NCBI GenBank assembly: GCA_017419405.1
Contig: JAFOLH010000014.1
Location: 124,001-188,000, forward strand
Source of the DNA: Renibacterium sp.
GTDB taxonomy: Bacteria > Actinomycetota > Actinomycetes > Actinomycetales > Micrococcaceae
Length of the DNA: 64,000 nucleotides
Reading direction: 5' to 3'
Shown: in pieces, positions 41,869 through 50,329 of the stretch
Position numbering within the stretch: position 1 is the first letter of the stretch
Layout: each line of letters starts with the position of its first letter
Position numbers and translations under genes: made by a program
Notes under the pieces: generated by a model
What the model saw: the letters and a program-made list of their open reading frames with translations, nothing else
What the model was told of the DNA's origin: nothing
The model's database searches: none

Positions 41869-43704
41869 TCAGCGGGTGCGGATGTCCTGATTGAGGATGT
41901 CCTGATTGAGAATGTCCTGCGCGATGGCGTCCGCGTCGAGCAAAGTCCGGTAACCGCTGCGGTACTTCGAGCCGGCTTCGGCGGCGATCGCGGTCCCCCA
42001 TTGCACCGAGGAGAGCTGCAGGCCGATCAGGTAGATCCGGTTCTGCACCGCGCCGTCGGCGTCCAGCACCCGGTACGGCGGAGCGCTGACGTCCAGCCCG
42101 CTGGTCGCCTCCGGAACATCCGTGGCCGCGAGCATGACTTTCGGCCGGACCAGGCCTTCGTCCAGGAGCTGGTTGAGCAACGCGGAGGCATTCTGCAGCA
42201 CCCGGTTGGCCGGGGCCATCGCTTCGACCAGTTGCCGGGCGCGGACCGGTTCGCCGGCCACCCAGGGCGAACTCGCGCTGAAGCCGTCCTGGTCAACCGC
42301 GAACACCGGATCCGGTCCGATGAACTGGACCACCCCGGCACGCACCGCCGCGGCCAGTTGCTCGATCCGCAAGGCGGGCGGCCCGGAAGCCAGCCCTTCC
42401 ACCAGCGATTCGAACCAGCCACGCAGTTCGCGCAGCCAGGACTCTTCGGTGATTCCGCCGTCGGCCACGAAATCCTTGATCAGCGCGCGGCCCTCGTTTA
42501 AAGCCCCGATCGCCATTTTCACCGGGTCGGATTCGCCGGCGGCAGAGCCGGCCGCATCGGCATCCAAGTATTCGAGCACGGCGCGGCCGAAGTCTGCTTG
42601 GTCGGCGAAATGACGGCCGTGGAACGGCTTCGCCAAAGCCGCGATGTCCAGCCGGTCCGGCTCCGGCAGCTGCGATTCGAAAGCCTGGAGCCTGGCCTCC
42701 CAATCATCCGATTGCAGAATCGCAGTCAGCCGTTCCGCATCCGCGGCCGACCGGGTCGAATAATAGGCCCGCACGGTGTCCTTCTTCAGCGCCGGCCAGA
42801 CATCGTGCTCGAAGCCCGGCAGGCCCACCCGGGGCCGCGCCAAAGCTGCGCGCAGGAAATCCAGGGAGACGCCTCCCGGGTAATACGATGCCAGCGTCGC
42901 CTTCGCCCGGTACGGCCCGCCGCGCCGGGAGGCTGCGAAGATCTGCGGCTCCCGACCGCTGGGCCGGTAGACCAGGCCGTCGGCCAGCTTTTCGAACCGG
43001 CCGCCGCGGCCTTCGGTCCATTGGCTGAGCAGGTCGAAGAAATTCAGCCCCATGCCACGCACCAGCACCGGTTCGGCTGCCGCGACCGCCGCCCAGTCGA
43101 CGTCGGCCGGGATTGCCGGCGGGAAGTATTCCAGCCGCCATTGCGCCGCGGCCTCGGCGAAGGCCGACTGCTCTCGGCCCAGCTCCGCGGGCACGTGCCC
43201 CAGGGCGAGCACCACGGCGTCGGCCTCGAGCCGCTCGCCGGATTCCAAATGCACCGAATGGGCCTGGCCCCCCGCTTGCCGGCGCACCGCGAGCGCCTCG
43301 CTCGGATGCCAGCGCAGTTCCACGCCGTCCGGCAGCTGGCGGCACAGCTCATCGAAAGTCCAGCGCAGGTACTGGCCGTAACCCGCCCGGGACGAGTAAT
43401 CGGCACGGCCCAGTTCCGGCCGGAACCGTTGCCGCCAGGCGTCGAAGCTGAGCCCGGTCGGCGAGGCCGCGACGACCCCTTGATCCGGCACCACCGTGGG
43501 GAAGAACGACGGCGTGTTCATCAGGTAAAGCTCAGATTGGTCGGTCCGCCAGACCCGGCCGGCACCGGGTTCGAACGGATCGATGAGATCGATCCGGACC
43601 GGGCGCGGCTGCTGCCGGAGCTGCGCCACGAGCCGCTCCACTACCGAGGTGCCACGGGGCCCAGCGCCGATGACGGCAATACGCAATAGGGCTGACTCGG
43701 GCAT
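41869..43704 (-). CDS. FAD/NAD(P)-binding protein (NAD_binding_9 family)
   Basis: 611 residues. N-terminal dinucleotide fold IAVIGAGPRGTSVVERL (about 8-24), then DLIDPFEPGAGRVWRTDQ and a second motif (VVLALGHVPAEL, about 175-186). The long remainder holds a probable substrate domain and a late FAD contact (NRIYLIGLQL, about 565). Members of this family act as oxygenases or oxidoreductases on unknown substrates. Soluble, no signal. The C-terminus reads QDILNQDILNQDI, encoded by a 15-bp tandem repeat. Divergent from the prolyl oligopeptidase gene across 25 bp. Confidence 0.8.
   Translation of the reverse strand: MPESALLRIAVIGAGPRGTSVVERLVAQLRQQPRPVRIDLIDPFEPGAGRVWRTDQSELYLMNTPSFFPTVVPDQGVVAASPTGLSFDAWRQRFRPELGRADYSSRAGYGQYLRWTFDELCRQLPDGVELRWHPSEALAVRRQAGGQAHSVHLESGERLEADAVVLALGHVPAELGREQSAFAEAAAQWRLEYFPPAIPADVDWAAVAAAEPVLVRGMGLNFFDLLSQWTEGRGGRFEKLADGLVYRPSGREPQIFAASRRGGPYRAKATLASYYPGGVSLDFLRAALARPRVGLPGFEHDVWPALKKDTVRAYYSTRSAADAERLTAILQSDDWEARLQAFESQLPEPDRLDIAALAKPFHGRHFADQADFGRAVLEYLDADAAGSAAGESDPVKMAIGALNEGRALIKDFVADGGITEESWLRELRGWFESLVEGLASGPPALRIEQLAAAVRAGVVQFIGPDPVFAVDQDGFSASSPWVAGEPVRARQLVEAMAPANRVLQNASALLNQLLDEGLVRPKVMLAATDVPEATSGLDVSAPPYRVLDADGAVQNRIYLIGLQLSSVQWGTAIAAEAGSKYRSGYRTLLDADAIAQDILNQDILNQDIRTR
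41881..41910. repeat. 15-bp tandem repeat inside the FAD protein 3' end
   Basis: GATGTCCTGATTGAG twice without a gap, followed by a partial third copy (AATGTCCTG). In frame it repeats five residues (LNQDI), so copy-number change would not shift the frame. Confidence 0.8.
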
Positions 43705-43717
43705 GGGATGAGCTTAC

Positions 43718-43723
43718 TAGGAT
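43718..43723 (+). promoter_or_regulatory. Leaderless -10 element of the prolyl oligopeptidase gene
   Basis: TAGGAT, 6 nt before ATG 43730, inside the 25-bp gap between divergent genes. Confidence 0.6.
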
Positions 43724-43729
43724 GGAACC

Positions 43730-45862
43730 ATGACCCCAGACGAGAGCCAGATCACAGCGCCGGCAGCACAGTCGGCCGACGAGCAGACCGATGACAACCT
43801 CTGGTTGGAAGACAGCTACGGCAGCGAACAGCTGGACTGGGTGCGCGAGCGAAATGCCCGCACTGATGATGCCCTGGTCAACGCCGAGTACAGCGCCTTG
43901 GAAAGCCGCATCCTGGAGGTGCTGGACGCCAAGGACCGCATTCCGGCCGTGCTGAAGCGCGGCGAGCACTATTACAACTATTGGACCGATGAGCAGCACC
44001 CGCGCGGGCTCTGGCGCCGGACCAGTTGGGCTTCGTACCAAACCGCCGAACCGGAGTGGGAAACCGTGCTCGACGTGGATGCGCTCGGTGCCGACGAAGG
44101 CGCGCAATGGGTCTGGCACGGCGCCAAATTCCTGCGTCCGGCGGACGGCGCAGCGCACCGTCGCTGTCTGGTGCTGCTCTCCCCCGACGGCGGCGACGCC
44201 CACGTGCACCGTGAGTTCGACGTCGTCGACAAGGCTTTCGTCGACCCCGCAGCCGGCGGCTTCGTGATTCCGGTGGCGAAAGGCCAAGCCACGTGGCAGG
44301 ACGCGGATACCTTGTTCGTGGCCACCGACTTCGGCCCGGGCTCCCTGACCTCGTCGTCCTATCCGCGGACTTCGCGGATCCTGCGGCGGGGCCAGAGCCT
44401 GGCCGGGGCCGAGCTGGATTTCGAGATCCCGGCCGAACACATGATGGCGGTCGTCCAGCACGACAGCACCCCGGGATTCGAACGGGACGTCGCCGTGGAC
44501 GTGATCGACTTCTTCGCTTCGCAGAGCTACCTGCGCCGGGACGGCGAATGGCTCGCCTTGGACGTGCCCACCGATGTGTCCGTGGATCTGCACCGGCAGT
44601 GGATGCTGCTGCGGCCGCAATCGGACACCGAAGTCGGCGGCGCCGCGATGGCTGCGGGCTCATTGCACGCGATCGATCTGGAAGCCTTCCTGGCCGGATC
44701 ACGGGACTTCAGCACGGTCTTCGAGCCGGATGCCGCGACCGCTCTGCAATCGTGGACCTGGACGAAGAATTATCTGGTGCTCGAGCTGCTGCACGACGTT
44801 TCGACCAAAATCATGGTCACCGATCCGGGGCGGAACTTCATCGGCCAAGAACTCGACGCCTGCCCGCCGCTGCACCTGGCGACCGTCTCCGCGCTAGACG
44901 ACGAGGACGACGGCAACGGCCCCGAGGGCGCGATCGGCGACGACGTCTGGCTCGTGGTGACCGGGTTCCTCACGCCCAGCACCTTGTTGCGCGGTTCCGT
45001 CGCGCCGGGGGCCGCAGCAGCCATCGATATCAAATCCACGCCGTCGTTCTTCAACGAGTCCGAGTACACCGTGGAGCAGCACTTCGCGGTTTCCGCGGAC
45101 GGGACCAAAGTCCCGTATTTCCAAGTGGGGCCGACATCCCTCGAGCTCGACGGCGGGAACTCCGTCTACCTTTCCGGCTATGGCGGATTCGAGGTCTCCC
45201 GCACCCCGGCCTACAGCGGAATCATCGGCCGCGGCTGGCTGGAACGCGGCGGTGTCTACGTGCTGGCGAACATCCGGGGCGGCGGCGAGTACGGGCCGTC
45301 GTGGCACCTGGCCGCCTTGAAGGAGAACCGGCACAAGTCCTACGAAGACTTCGCTGCGGTGGCCCGCGATCTAGTGGCCCGCGGTGTGACCCAACGCTCG
45401 AAGCTCGGCTGCGACGGGCGGAGCAACGGCGGCTTGCTGGTGGGCAATATGCTCACCCAGTATCCGGAGTTGTTCGGCGCGGTCTCCTGCGGTGTGCCGC
45501 TGCTGGACATGAAGCGGTACACGAAGCTCAATGCCGGTTTCTCCTGGATCGCCGAATACGGCGACCCCGAGGTGCCGGAGCAATGGGAGTACTTGAAGAC
45601 GTTTTCGCCCTACCACTTGCTCCGCGAGGGGGTCGACTACCCGCCGACCTTCATTTGGACCGCGACGTCGGATGACCGGGTGGGGCCGGTCCAGGCGCGG
45701 AAGATGGCGGCCCGGATGGAGAAAATGGGGATTTCGCCGCTGTGGTACTACGAATCGTTGGAGGGCGGGCACTCCGGTGCTGCGGACAACAAGCAGGCCG
45801 CCCGGTTGCAGACCGCCCCCTTGGAGTTCATGTGGCGGGCCTTGAACGGCGGCCAATTATGA
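43730..45862 (+). CDS. Prolyl oligopeptidase family serine peptidase (S9A)
   Basis: 710 residues, the usual size. N-terminal beta-propeller (about 75-420) and C-terminal alpha/beta-hydrolase domain. Catalytic residues: Ser near 565 (CDGRSNGGLLVG), Asp near 647 (TSDDRVGP), His near 680 (EGGHSGAAD); NIRGGGEYGPSWH marks the S9A group. No signal peptide, so it should trim proline-containing peptides inside the cell, consistent with the peptide importer earlier in the window. Confidence 0.93.
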   Translation: MTPDESQITAPAAQSADEQTDDNLWLEDSYGSEQLDWVRERNARTDDALVNAEYSALESRILEVLDAKDRIPAVLKRGEHYYNYWTDEQHPRGLWRRTSWASYQTAEPEWETVLDVDALGADEGAQWVWHGAKFLRPADGAAHRRCLVLLSPDGGDAHVHREFDVVDKAFVDPAAGGFVIPVAKGQATWQDADTLFVATDFGPGSLTSSSYPRTSRILRRGQSLAGAELDFEIPAEHMMAVVQHDSTPGFERDVAVDVIDFFASQSYLRRDGEWLALDVPTDVSVDLHRQWMLLRPQSDTEVGGAAMAAGSLHAIDLEAFLAGSRDFSTVFEPDAATALQSWTWTKNYLVLELLHDVSTKIMVTDPGRNFIGQELDACPPLHLATVSALDDEDDGNGPEGAIGDDVWLVVTGFLTPSTLLRGSVAPGAAAAIDIKSTPSFFNESEYTVEQHFAVSADGTKVPYFQVGPTSLELDGGNSVYLSGYGGFEVSRTPAYSGIIGRGWLERGGVYVLANIRGGGEYGPSWHLAALKENRHKSYEDFAAVARDLVARGVTQRSKLGCDGRSNGGLLVGNMLTQYPELFGAVSCGVPLLDMKRYTKLNAGFSWIAEYGDPEVPEQWEYLKTFSPYHLLREGVDYPPTFIWTATSDDRVGPVQARKMAARMEKMGISPLWYYESLEGGHSGAADNKQAARLQTAPLEFMWRALNGGQL

Positions 45863-45872
45863 GTGTGGCGTT

Positions 45873-46355
45873 GTGACCGTTGAGATCCGGAACATGCGCG
45901 CCGGGGATGCGAGCCGGCTGGCCGAAGTCCATGCGCAGGCCTGGAAAGAGACCTACGTCGGAATGCTGTCCGACGAGTTTCTGGCCGGGATCACCGCGGA
46001 GTCACGGCTGCCGATGTGGCAGCAAGGCGCTTCGATGCCGGCAGCAATGGCCCGGCATTGGGTGGCCGACGACGACGGCCTGATCATCGGCTTCGCTGGC
46101 GTGCGGCCGCTGCCGGCGGATGCGGTCCGGCAGCACGAGCTCTGGGGTTTGTACGTCTTGCAGTCGCATCAGAAGCAGGGGCTGGGCAAGGCGCTGCTGC
46201 GCGCCGCTCTGGACGGGCGGCCGGCGTCGTTGTGGGTGGCTGCGGAGAACGCCAACGCGATCGCCTTCTACGAGCACGAAGGCTTCGCCCTGGACGGCAC
46301 CCGGGAAGTGGTCGCGGACTGGGAAGACCTAGTCGAGCTGCGGATGATCCGCTGA
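45873..46355 (+). CDS. GNAT-family N-acetyltransferase
   Basis: 160 residues from GTG 45873, 10 bp after the oligopeptidase stop, so probably co-transcribed. Acetyl-CoA motif QKQGLGKALLRAAL (about 96-109; Q/RxxGxG/A) and the following ANAIAFYEHEGF are clear. Substrate unknown. Confidence 0.88.
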   Translation: MTVEIRNMRAGDASRLAEVHAQAWKETYVGMLSDEFLAGITAESRLPMWQQGASMPAAMARHWVADDDGLIIGFAGVRPLPADAVRQHELWGLYVLQSHQKQGLGKALLRAALDGRPASLWVAAENANAIAFYEHEGFALDGTREVVADWEDLVELRMIR

Positions 46356-46449
46356 ACCGGAGACTCCATCAGGCTCACTTTGCGTGTTGGGTCACAAGTT
46401 CGGTAACCTTGTGAGGCTGGCTCCAGGCTTCTACTGGGGCCAGCACTTT

Positions 46450-46540
46450 GGAGACGTGCCAGAGCGGCCGAATGGGCTTCACTGCTAATGAAGTGTGGGG
46501 CAAAACTCCACCGGGGGTTCAAATCCCCCCGTCTCCGCCA
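46450..46540 (+). tRNA. tRNA-Ser (GCU anticodon)
   Basis: Class II tRNA. Acceptor GGAGACG pairs with CGTCTCC, anticodon arm CTTCA/TGAAG encloses CTGCTAA with anticodon GCT at 46484-46486, long variable arm, T-loop GGTTCAAATCC, discriminator G and an encoded CCA (46538-46540). Its 3' end and terminator are duplicated 2 kb downstream. Confidence 0.96.
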
Positions 46541-46601
46541 GTTTTACGGACCCGGTCCGGACGAGAGTCCGGGCCGGGTTTGTTTTTGGCTGCGAAGCTC
46601 A
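46531..46601 (+). repeat. Left direct repeat of a tRNA-bounded islet (attL-like)
   Basis: 71 bp starting in the acceptor arm of tRNA-Ser(GCU) and running through its terminator. 68 of 71 bases match 48529-48599; the first 49 are identical. Mismatches at 46580, 46589 and 46594. Confidence 0.85.
46550..46579 (+). terminator. Terminator of tRNA-Ser(GCU)
   Basis: 13-bp arms (46550-46562 and 46567-46579, one G-U pair) with a GAGA loop and a following TTGTTTTT. The same structure is repeated at 48548-48577. Confidence 0.85.
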
Positions 46602-46930
46602 GGAGCGCAGAGGTCAGCGTCCTGGATCAGATCGCCAGCCCCAACAAAACCCAATCACCCACAGCCCCAAAACCGTCCCAGAACAATCCGTCGCCGTCAG
46701 CTTCGACGGCTGGGTCTTCCCCCGCACCGGGGTAGCCTTCATCTGGACCCTGGAGTAGCAACACATCAAGACGTCCTCAGTCAACGTCGCCCATAGTATG
46801 CAGGCCAGGCTGCTACGCAGCTTCTAGCGCGTTTACTCCTTACTCTGGATTAAATCGAGCATCCCTGGTAGCCTCAAATTGGTGTGAACTATCTTCATCT
46901 GAGCTATGGAAAATTACCATATTTGGGGGA
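46602..46930. other. 329-bp segment without a recognisable gene
   Basis: GC-rich to about 46760, then AT-rich into the protease promoter. A short frame ending at 46756-46758 (reading SFDGWVFPRTGVAFIWTLE) may be a gene fragment but has no start or homology I can name. Confidence 0.4.
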
Positions 46931-48202
46931 ATGATGATCAAAAAAGCGCTTCAAACAATCGCAATTGGCTCAACAGCGGTGCTGCTGCTCGGGCTAGGAA
47001 CCATATCAGCAAATGCTGATAACCAAAGTCCAGGAACCAAGTCAGTTGGCTCTGGAATTTCTGAAGAAAAAGGTGTCCCAGGATTTATTTATGACGCCTT
47101 GATTGCAAACGACAAGACCTTCAAAACGTTGAATTTCAACTCCTACGAGTGGGACGAAACCAATAAGAAGCTCCTCATACACTACTTCGACGATGGAAAA
47201 GCACTGAGCAAAGCGGCTTCTTCAGCCCTTCCAGCGAACTCTTTCGCTTTAGTGCAAGATCGATATTCTGTAAAGGCACTCGAAGAAGAGGCCTACCGAA
47301 TTGCGACGAGTGGAACGACTATTGGTGGACTTCCCGTCGTTTCGGCCGGACCGAATGTGCAGGCCTCGGGTATCACTGTACGGGTTGCAGATGGCAACGG
47401 ACTTACTCGCTTTCAAGCGCTGCCACCGGTCGGACTATCGAAGTTCCCAGCTTCGGTTGAGGTCGGGAGCGCCCCAGAAGCTTCAAGCCGCCAATACGAT
47501 CCGAACCCTCCATACTGGGGCGGCGCTCTCTTCAGCAGACCCGTTCCGAACCAACCAGGCTATATCAGCACCTGTTCTACTGGTTTCGGGGTCGGTTACA
47601 TGCAAAACGGGAGTATTCAAACCGAACTCCTCACTGCCGAGCATTGCGGACCAACCGGAAGTGTATGGACCGCCGGTGACTACACCGTCGCCCCAACAGT
47701 GGGCACGATGCAAGATACTTCGGCTGTGGGGACAGATATCAAGCGCGTTACCGGCACTTCATACGGACCCGTGATCTTTGGAGGCAACGAGAACAGCAAC
47801 AGCGGTATCGGCATCAAGGGAGCCATCCCCGCCATCCTCAATGACTACTGGTGCTACTCAGGATCTCAGAGCGGCATTATTTGCAATAACAAAGTCACTA
47901 GCCTGAACCAGACTGTCGTTTACCCCAAGGACAACAAGTATTATCGGAACATGGTCTACACAAACCAACAAGACGGGACACCAGCTTCTGGCAACGGTGA
48001 CTCTGGCGGGCCAGTAATCACCGCTAGGAATGGTAACGCTTATGCCGTTGCTATCATTAGCGGGATGTTCAATGCTTCAAATAACTGTAGCGGAAAACCA
48101 GCTACCAACACTCGGCAGTGCAGCACCTCGAATATTGGCGCTCCAGTTGAAGCATTTTTCCAGGACAACCCAAATTATGGAATATTGACCTACGGAGGAT
48201 AA
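46931..48202 (+). CDS. Secreted trypsin-like serine protease, horizontally acquired
   Basis: 423 residues: signal peptide (to about 30, cleaved after SANA), a propeptide-like region (about 31-185) and a chymotrypsin-fold domain with His238 (LLTAEHCG), Asp269 (GTDIKRV) and Ser358 (GNGDSGGPV) in the right order. The His motif is AEHC rather than the common AAHC/AGHC. Cysteines pair as expected (CSTGF...EHC, CYSGSQSGIIC, CSGKPATNTRQC). Related to streptogrisin/alpha-lytic enzymes but distant from the lectin-tailed protease at 33-35 kb. AT-rich codon use and the flanking repeats point to transfer. GGGGG precedes the double ATG. Confidence 0.88.
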   Translation: MMIKKALQTIAIGSTAVLLLGLGTISANADNQSPGTKSVGSGISEEKGVPGFIYDALIANDKTFKTLNFNSYEWDETNKKLLIHYFDDGKALSKAASSALPANSFALVQDRYSVKALEEEAYRIATSGTTIGGLPVVSAGPNVQASGITVRVADGNGLTRFQALPPVGLSKFPASVEVGSAPEASSRQYDPNPPYWGGALFSRPVPNQPGYISTCSTGFGVGYMQNGSIQTELLTAEHCGPTGSVWTAGDYTVAPTVGTMQDTSAVGTDIKRVTGTSYGPVIFGGNENSNSGIGIKGAIPAILNDYWCYSGSQSGIICNNKVTSLNQTVVYPKDNKYYRNMVYTNQQDGTPASGNGDSGGPVITARNGNAYAVAIISGMFNASNNCSGKPATNTRQCSTSNIGAPVEAFFQDNPNYGILTYGG

Positions 48203-48240
48203 GTTTCGAAGCGGGCGGAATCTTACGACAAGACGGATTC

Positions 48241-48351
48241 TTAGGTTGCGGTAGCTAGAGAACTACTGATCACGGCTGCAACGATAAAGAAAACCACAGC
48301 AGCGACTACTATCCAGCCAAAAATACTCCAGTAGATGTTACGCCGCTTCAT
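48241..48351 (-). CDS. 36-residue single-span membrane peptide
   Basis: A short frame with good translation signals: AGGAAGTG lies 6 nt before the ATG. The peptide starts MKRRN, has one hydrophobic stretch of roughly 25 residues (IFGWIVVAAVVFFIVAAVIS) and ends SSSLATAT. The positive N-terminus predicts N-in orientation. It is convergent with the protease gene, 38 bp from its stop, and inside the islet. It could be a small stress or regulatory membrane peptide or a type I-toxin-like product; nothing confirms either. Confidence 0.5.
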   Translation of the reverse strand: MKRRNIYWSIFGWIVVAAVVFFIVAAVISSSLATAT

Positions 48352-48528
48352 GGCAGTCACTTCCTGTCGCTGGTCTCCGAAGGCTACAACGAGAGAGCGC
48401 CCTTCATCAAGCTACGATCGCATAGAACGGCGTCTTTCAGGTAGCGAATCTAATGGCGACTCCTTCGATCTCTAGCTTGCTTCAGCAACCGCTCCACTTC
48501 CCACTCGGGGTTCCAAAGCCGTCCCCTA

Positions 48529-48599
48529 GTCTCCGCCAGTTTTACGGACCCGGTCCGGACGAGAGTCCGGGCCGGGTCTGTTTTTGTCTGCAAAGCTCA
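48529..48599 (+). repeat. Right direct repeat of the islet (attR-like)
   Basis: Copy of 46531-46601: tRNA-Ser acceptor 3' strand with CCA, spacer and terminator. The bases before it (GGGGTTCCAAAGCC at 48507-48520) resemble a decayed T-arm, so the repeat may be the displaced 3' end of an older tRNA copy. Confidence 0.8.
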
Positions 48600-48675
48600 A
48601 GACAGGTCCGGAACCCGGGCCCACAAGCTTCTCCCCAACAAAGGCACCGTCACATCAGGCGAGCCGGGGGCCACC

Positions 48676-48879
48676 GTGCGATTCGGCGTCGTCTGGTATG
48701 ACGAAGAATTCTTTGCCGAAAAGAAAGACATCTACCTCGACAAGCGTCATCTGGCGATGTTTTCCGGCTATGGTGCAGATGAGTCTGAAGTCGAAGTACG
48801 TCACTTCGTCCTCGCCGCACAGGCCAATAGCTTTGTAAGGGTGCGGATCTCCTTGATCCGCGCCCTTACCTATTTGTGA
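48676..48879 (+). CDS. Doubtful 67-residue hypothetical or gene remnant
   Basis: A frame from GTG 48676 reading FGVVWYDEEFFAEKKDIYLD and onward looks protein-like and acidic until about residue 55, but the frame then runs through a strong hairpin (48836-48868) before its stop. This suggests the 3' part of a broken gene. No family recognised and no ribosome site seen. Confidence 0.25.
   Translation: MRFGVVWYDEEFFAEKKDIYLDKRHLAMFSGYGADESEVEVRHFVLAAQANSFVRVRISLIRALTYL
48836..48868 (+). terminator. Hairpin directly upstream of the MFS gene
   Basis: 14-bp arms (48836-48849 and 48855-48868, one G-T pair) with a 5-nt loop, followed by ACCTATTTGT. It ends about 10 nt before the GAGGAA ribosome site of the MFS gene, so it could be an upstream terminator or a leader attenuator. 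Confidence 0.6.
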
Positions 48880-48888
48880 GGAACCTGC

Positions 48889-50115
48889 ATGCCAGCGCCA
48901 AGCGCAGCCGTGGAGCCGCCAAATCGCAGACTCCAGACCTTGATGATTGCCCAAGGGGTATCTGCCGGCGGCGACACGATGACGCTCACTGTGCTCACGG
49001 TCCTGGCCCAAGCGAACGGCCAAGGCACCCTGCACGTCATGTTAATCCTGGTCGCATCACTTGTGCCCGGAATATTGCTGGGTCCGAAGTTGTCGTTTCT
49101 GCTCTCAAAGTACACCCCGGGTACGGTACTGAAATTCGGTCTGGTTGCTCGTGCGGCGCTGATCTTTGCCTTGATGTTGATCCCCAGTTTCGCCCCGGCA
49201 TTGGCTCTGTTCTTCGCTGCCACACTTGTTTCCGTCCTTGAGACACCTGCAATACTCGCCCTTGCTTCGGCCAACAAACCAGCTGATCTACCCGGTTCAA
49301 AACTTTTCGGCCGCATTTCGCTCGCCCGAAATCTCGGAACGATTGCGGGTCCCCTCACCGCCGGGATGCTGATCGGCCTGGGAACACCGTGGCTTGCCTT
49401 CGCCATTGACGCAACAACGTCCATTGCGCTTGCCACAGCCGTTCACCTGACAAGAATCACCTCCAAAACCAAACCCGATGATCGAGACAGCTCACCCGCC
49501 AGGGCCTGGCAATCAGTTGCGGATTTGATCAGAGGCGGCGGGCCGGCCGTATCAGCGCTATGGATGCTGGCGCTTGCGATCCTCTTTACCGCTTCGCTTC
49601 CAGTCGCCCAAGTGGCTTTTTTGATCGGTGAATTGAGATTTGATCCCGGTCTCTACGGCATTGTGATTTCCTGCTATGCCGCTGGCCGACTACTGGCGTC
49701 GCTGCTCGGATCAGCTGTCGAATATCCGTGGAGCCAGAAGACCTTGCTCGCTTCCGCCGGGATAGTAATGGGAATCTCGCTAGCAGGGGCCTCGCTCACC
49801 ACGATCCCGGCTCTGATCTTCTTGGCCTTCTTCGCCGCAGGCATGGCCAACACCCAGCAAGTGCTCTCCATCAGAACGATCATCCACGACAACGTCCCCG
49901 AAGAAAGAATAGGCACTGCCTTCACAGCGCTCGGTGCGATCAACAACAGTGCAACTCTGATCGGTGTTGTCCTCGGCGGTTCCTTGATCTCAATATTGGG
50001 CGGCAAAAACGGGCTACTCCTTGCCGGACTCTGCACGCTGGCAGCAACCTTTGTCATCGTGCTCTTGACACAGAAAACACGTATTCCCCCGAGAACGGCA
50101 AGACGAACTCGTTAG
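48889..50115 (+). CDS. MFS transporter, drug-efflux (MefA/MFS_3) type
   Basis: 408 residues with about twelve hydrophobic segments and a central polar loop near 185-205 (SKTKPDDRDSSPARAWQ). The HDNVPEERIGTAFTALGAINN segment before the last spans is typical of the MefA-like efflux group. GAGGAA precedes ATG 48889. The gene lies just outside the right repeat of the islet, and its base composition is between that of the islet and the chromosome. Substrate unknown; macrolide-type resistance should not be assumed. Confidence 0.82.
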   Translation: MPAPSAAVEPPNRRLQTLMIAQGVSAGGDTMTLTVLTVLAQANGQGTLHVMLILVASLVPGILLGPKLSFLLSKYTPGTVLKFGLVARAALIFALMLIPSFAPALALFFAATLVSVLETPAILALASANKPADLPGSKLFGRISLARNLGTIAGPLTAGMLIGLGTPWLAFAIDATTSIALATAVHLTRITSKTKPDDRDSSPARAWQSVADLIRGGGPAVSALWMLALAILFTASLPVAQVAFLIGELRFDPGLYGIVISCYAAGRLLASLLGSAVEYPWSQKTLLASAGIVMGISLAGASLTTIPALIFLAFFAAGMANTQQVLSIRTIIHDNVPEERIGTAFTALGAINNSATLIGVVLGGSLISILGGKNGLLLAGLCTLAATFVIVLLTQKTRIPPRTARRTR

Positions 50116-50200
50116 TAGCCGCCATCGAGAGACCGAAACATCGTCAATTCCCCAGGCAAAATCACTTGGACCACACGACACAGGCCTGCGGGATCGCCCT

Positions 50201-50236
50201 GCGACAAGATCCGGACCACGCCTCGGGTCTTGTCGC
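50201..50236 (+). terminator. Terminator after the MFS gene
   Basis: 13-bp arms (50201-50213 and 50224-50236, one G-T pair) with a 10-nt loop, 85 bp past the MFS stop codon. Confidence 0.6.
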
Positions 50237-50329
50237 GGCGCCGGCAGCCTGGTATTTTGAACATCATTCTTAGATATTCACTCAAGACGTTGTCTCACCG
50301 AATCAGTTTCGCCGAGGGAGATGTTCGCA

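Larger units (their letters stand above)
46541..48528. mobile_element. Putative 2-kb genomic islet at tRNA-Ser(GCU)
   Basis: The segment between the two direct repeats carries a secreted protease gene with visibly lower GC and different codon use from its surroundings (many AAA, AAT and TAT codons), plus a 36-residue membrane peptide on the opposite strand. tRNA 3' ends are classic integration sites. No integrase, transposase or plasmid gene is present, so if it was an integrative element it is now reduced, or it was mobilised in trans. A tandem duplication of the tRNA tail with later insertion is the alternative. Confidence 0.5.

Noticed and set aside
46602..46930. Integrase or excisionase gene next to the tRNA
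   Set aside because: No frame here or elsewhere in the islet shows tyrosine or serine recombinase motifs.
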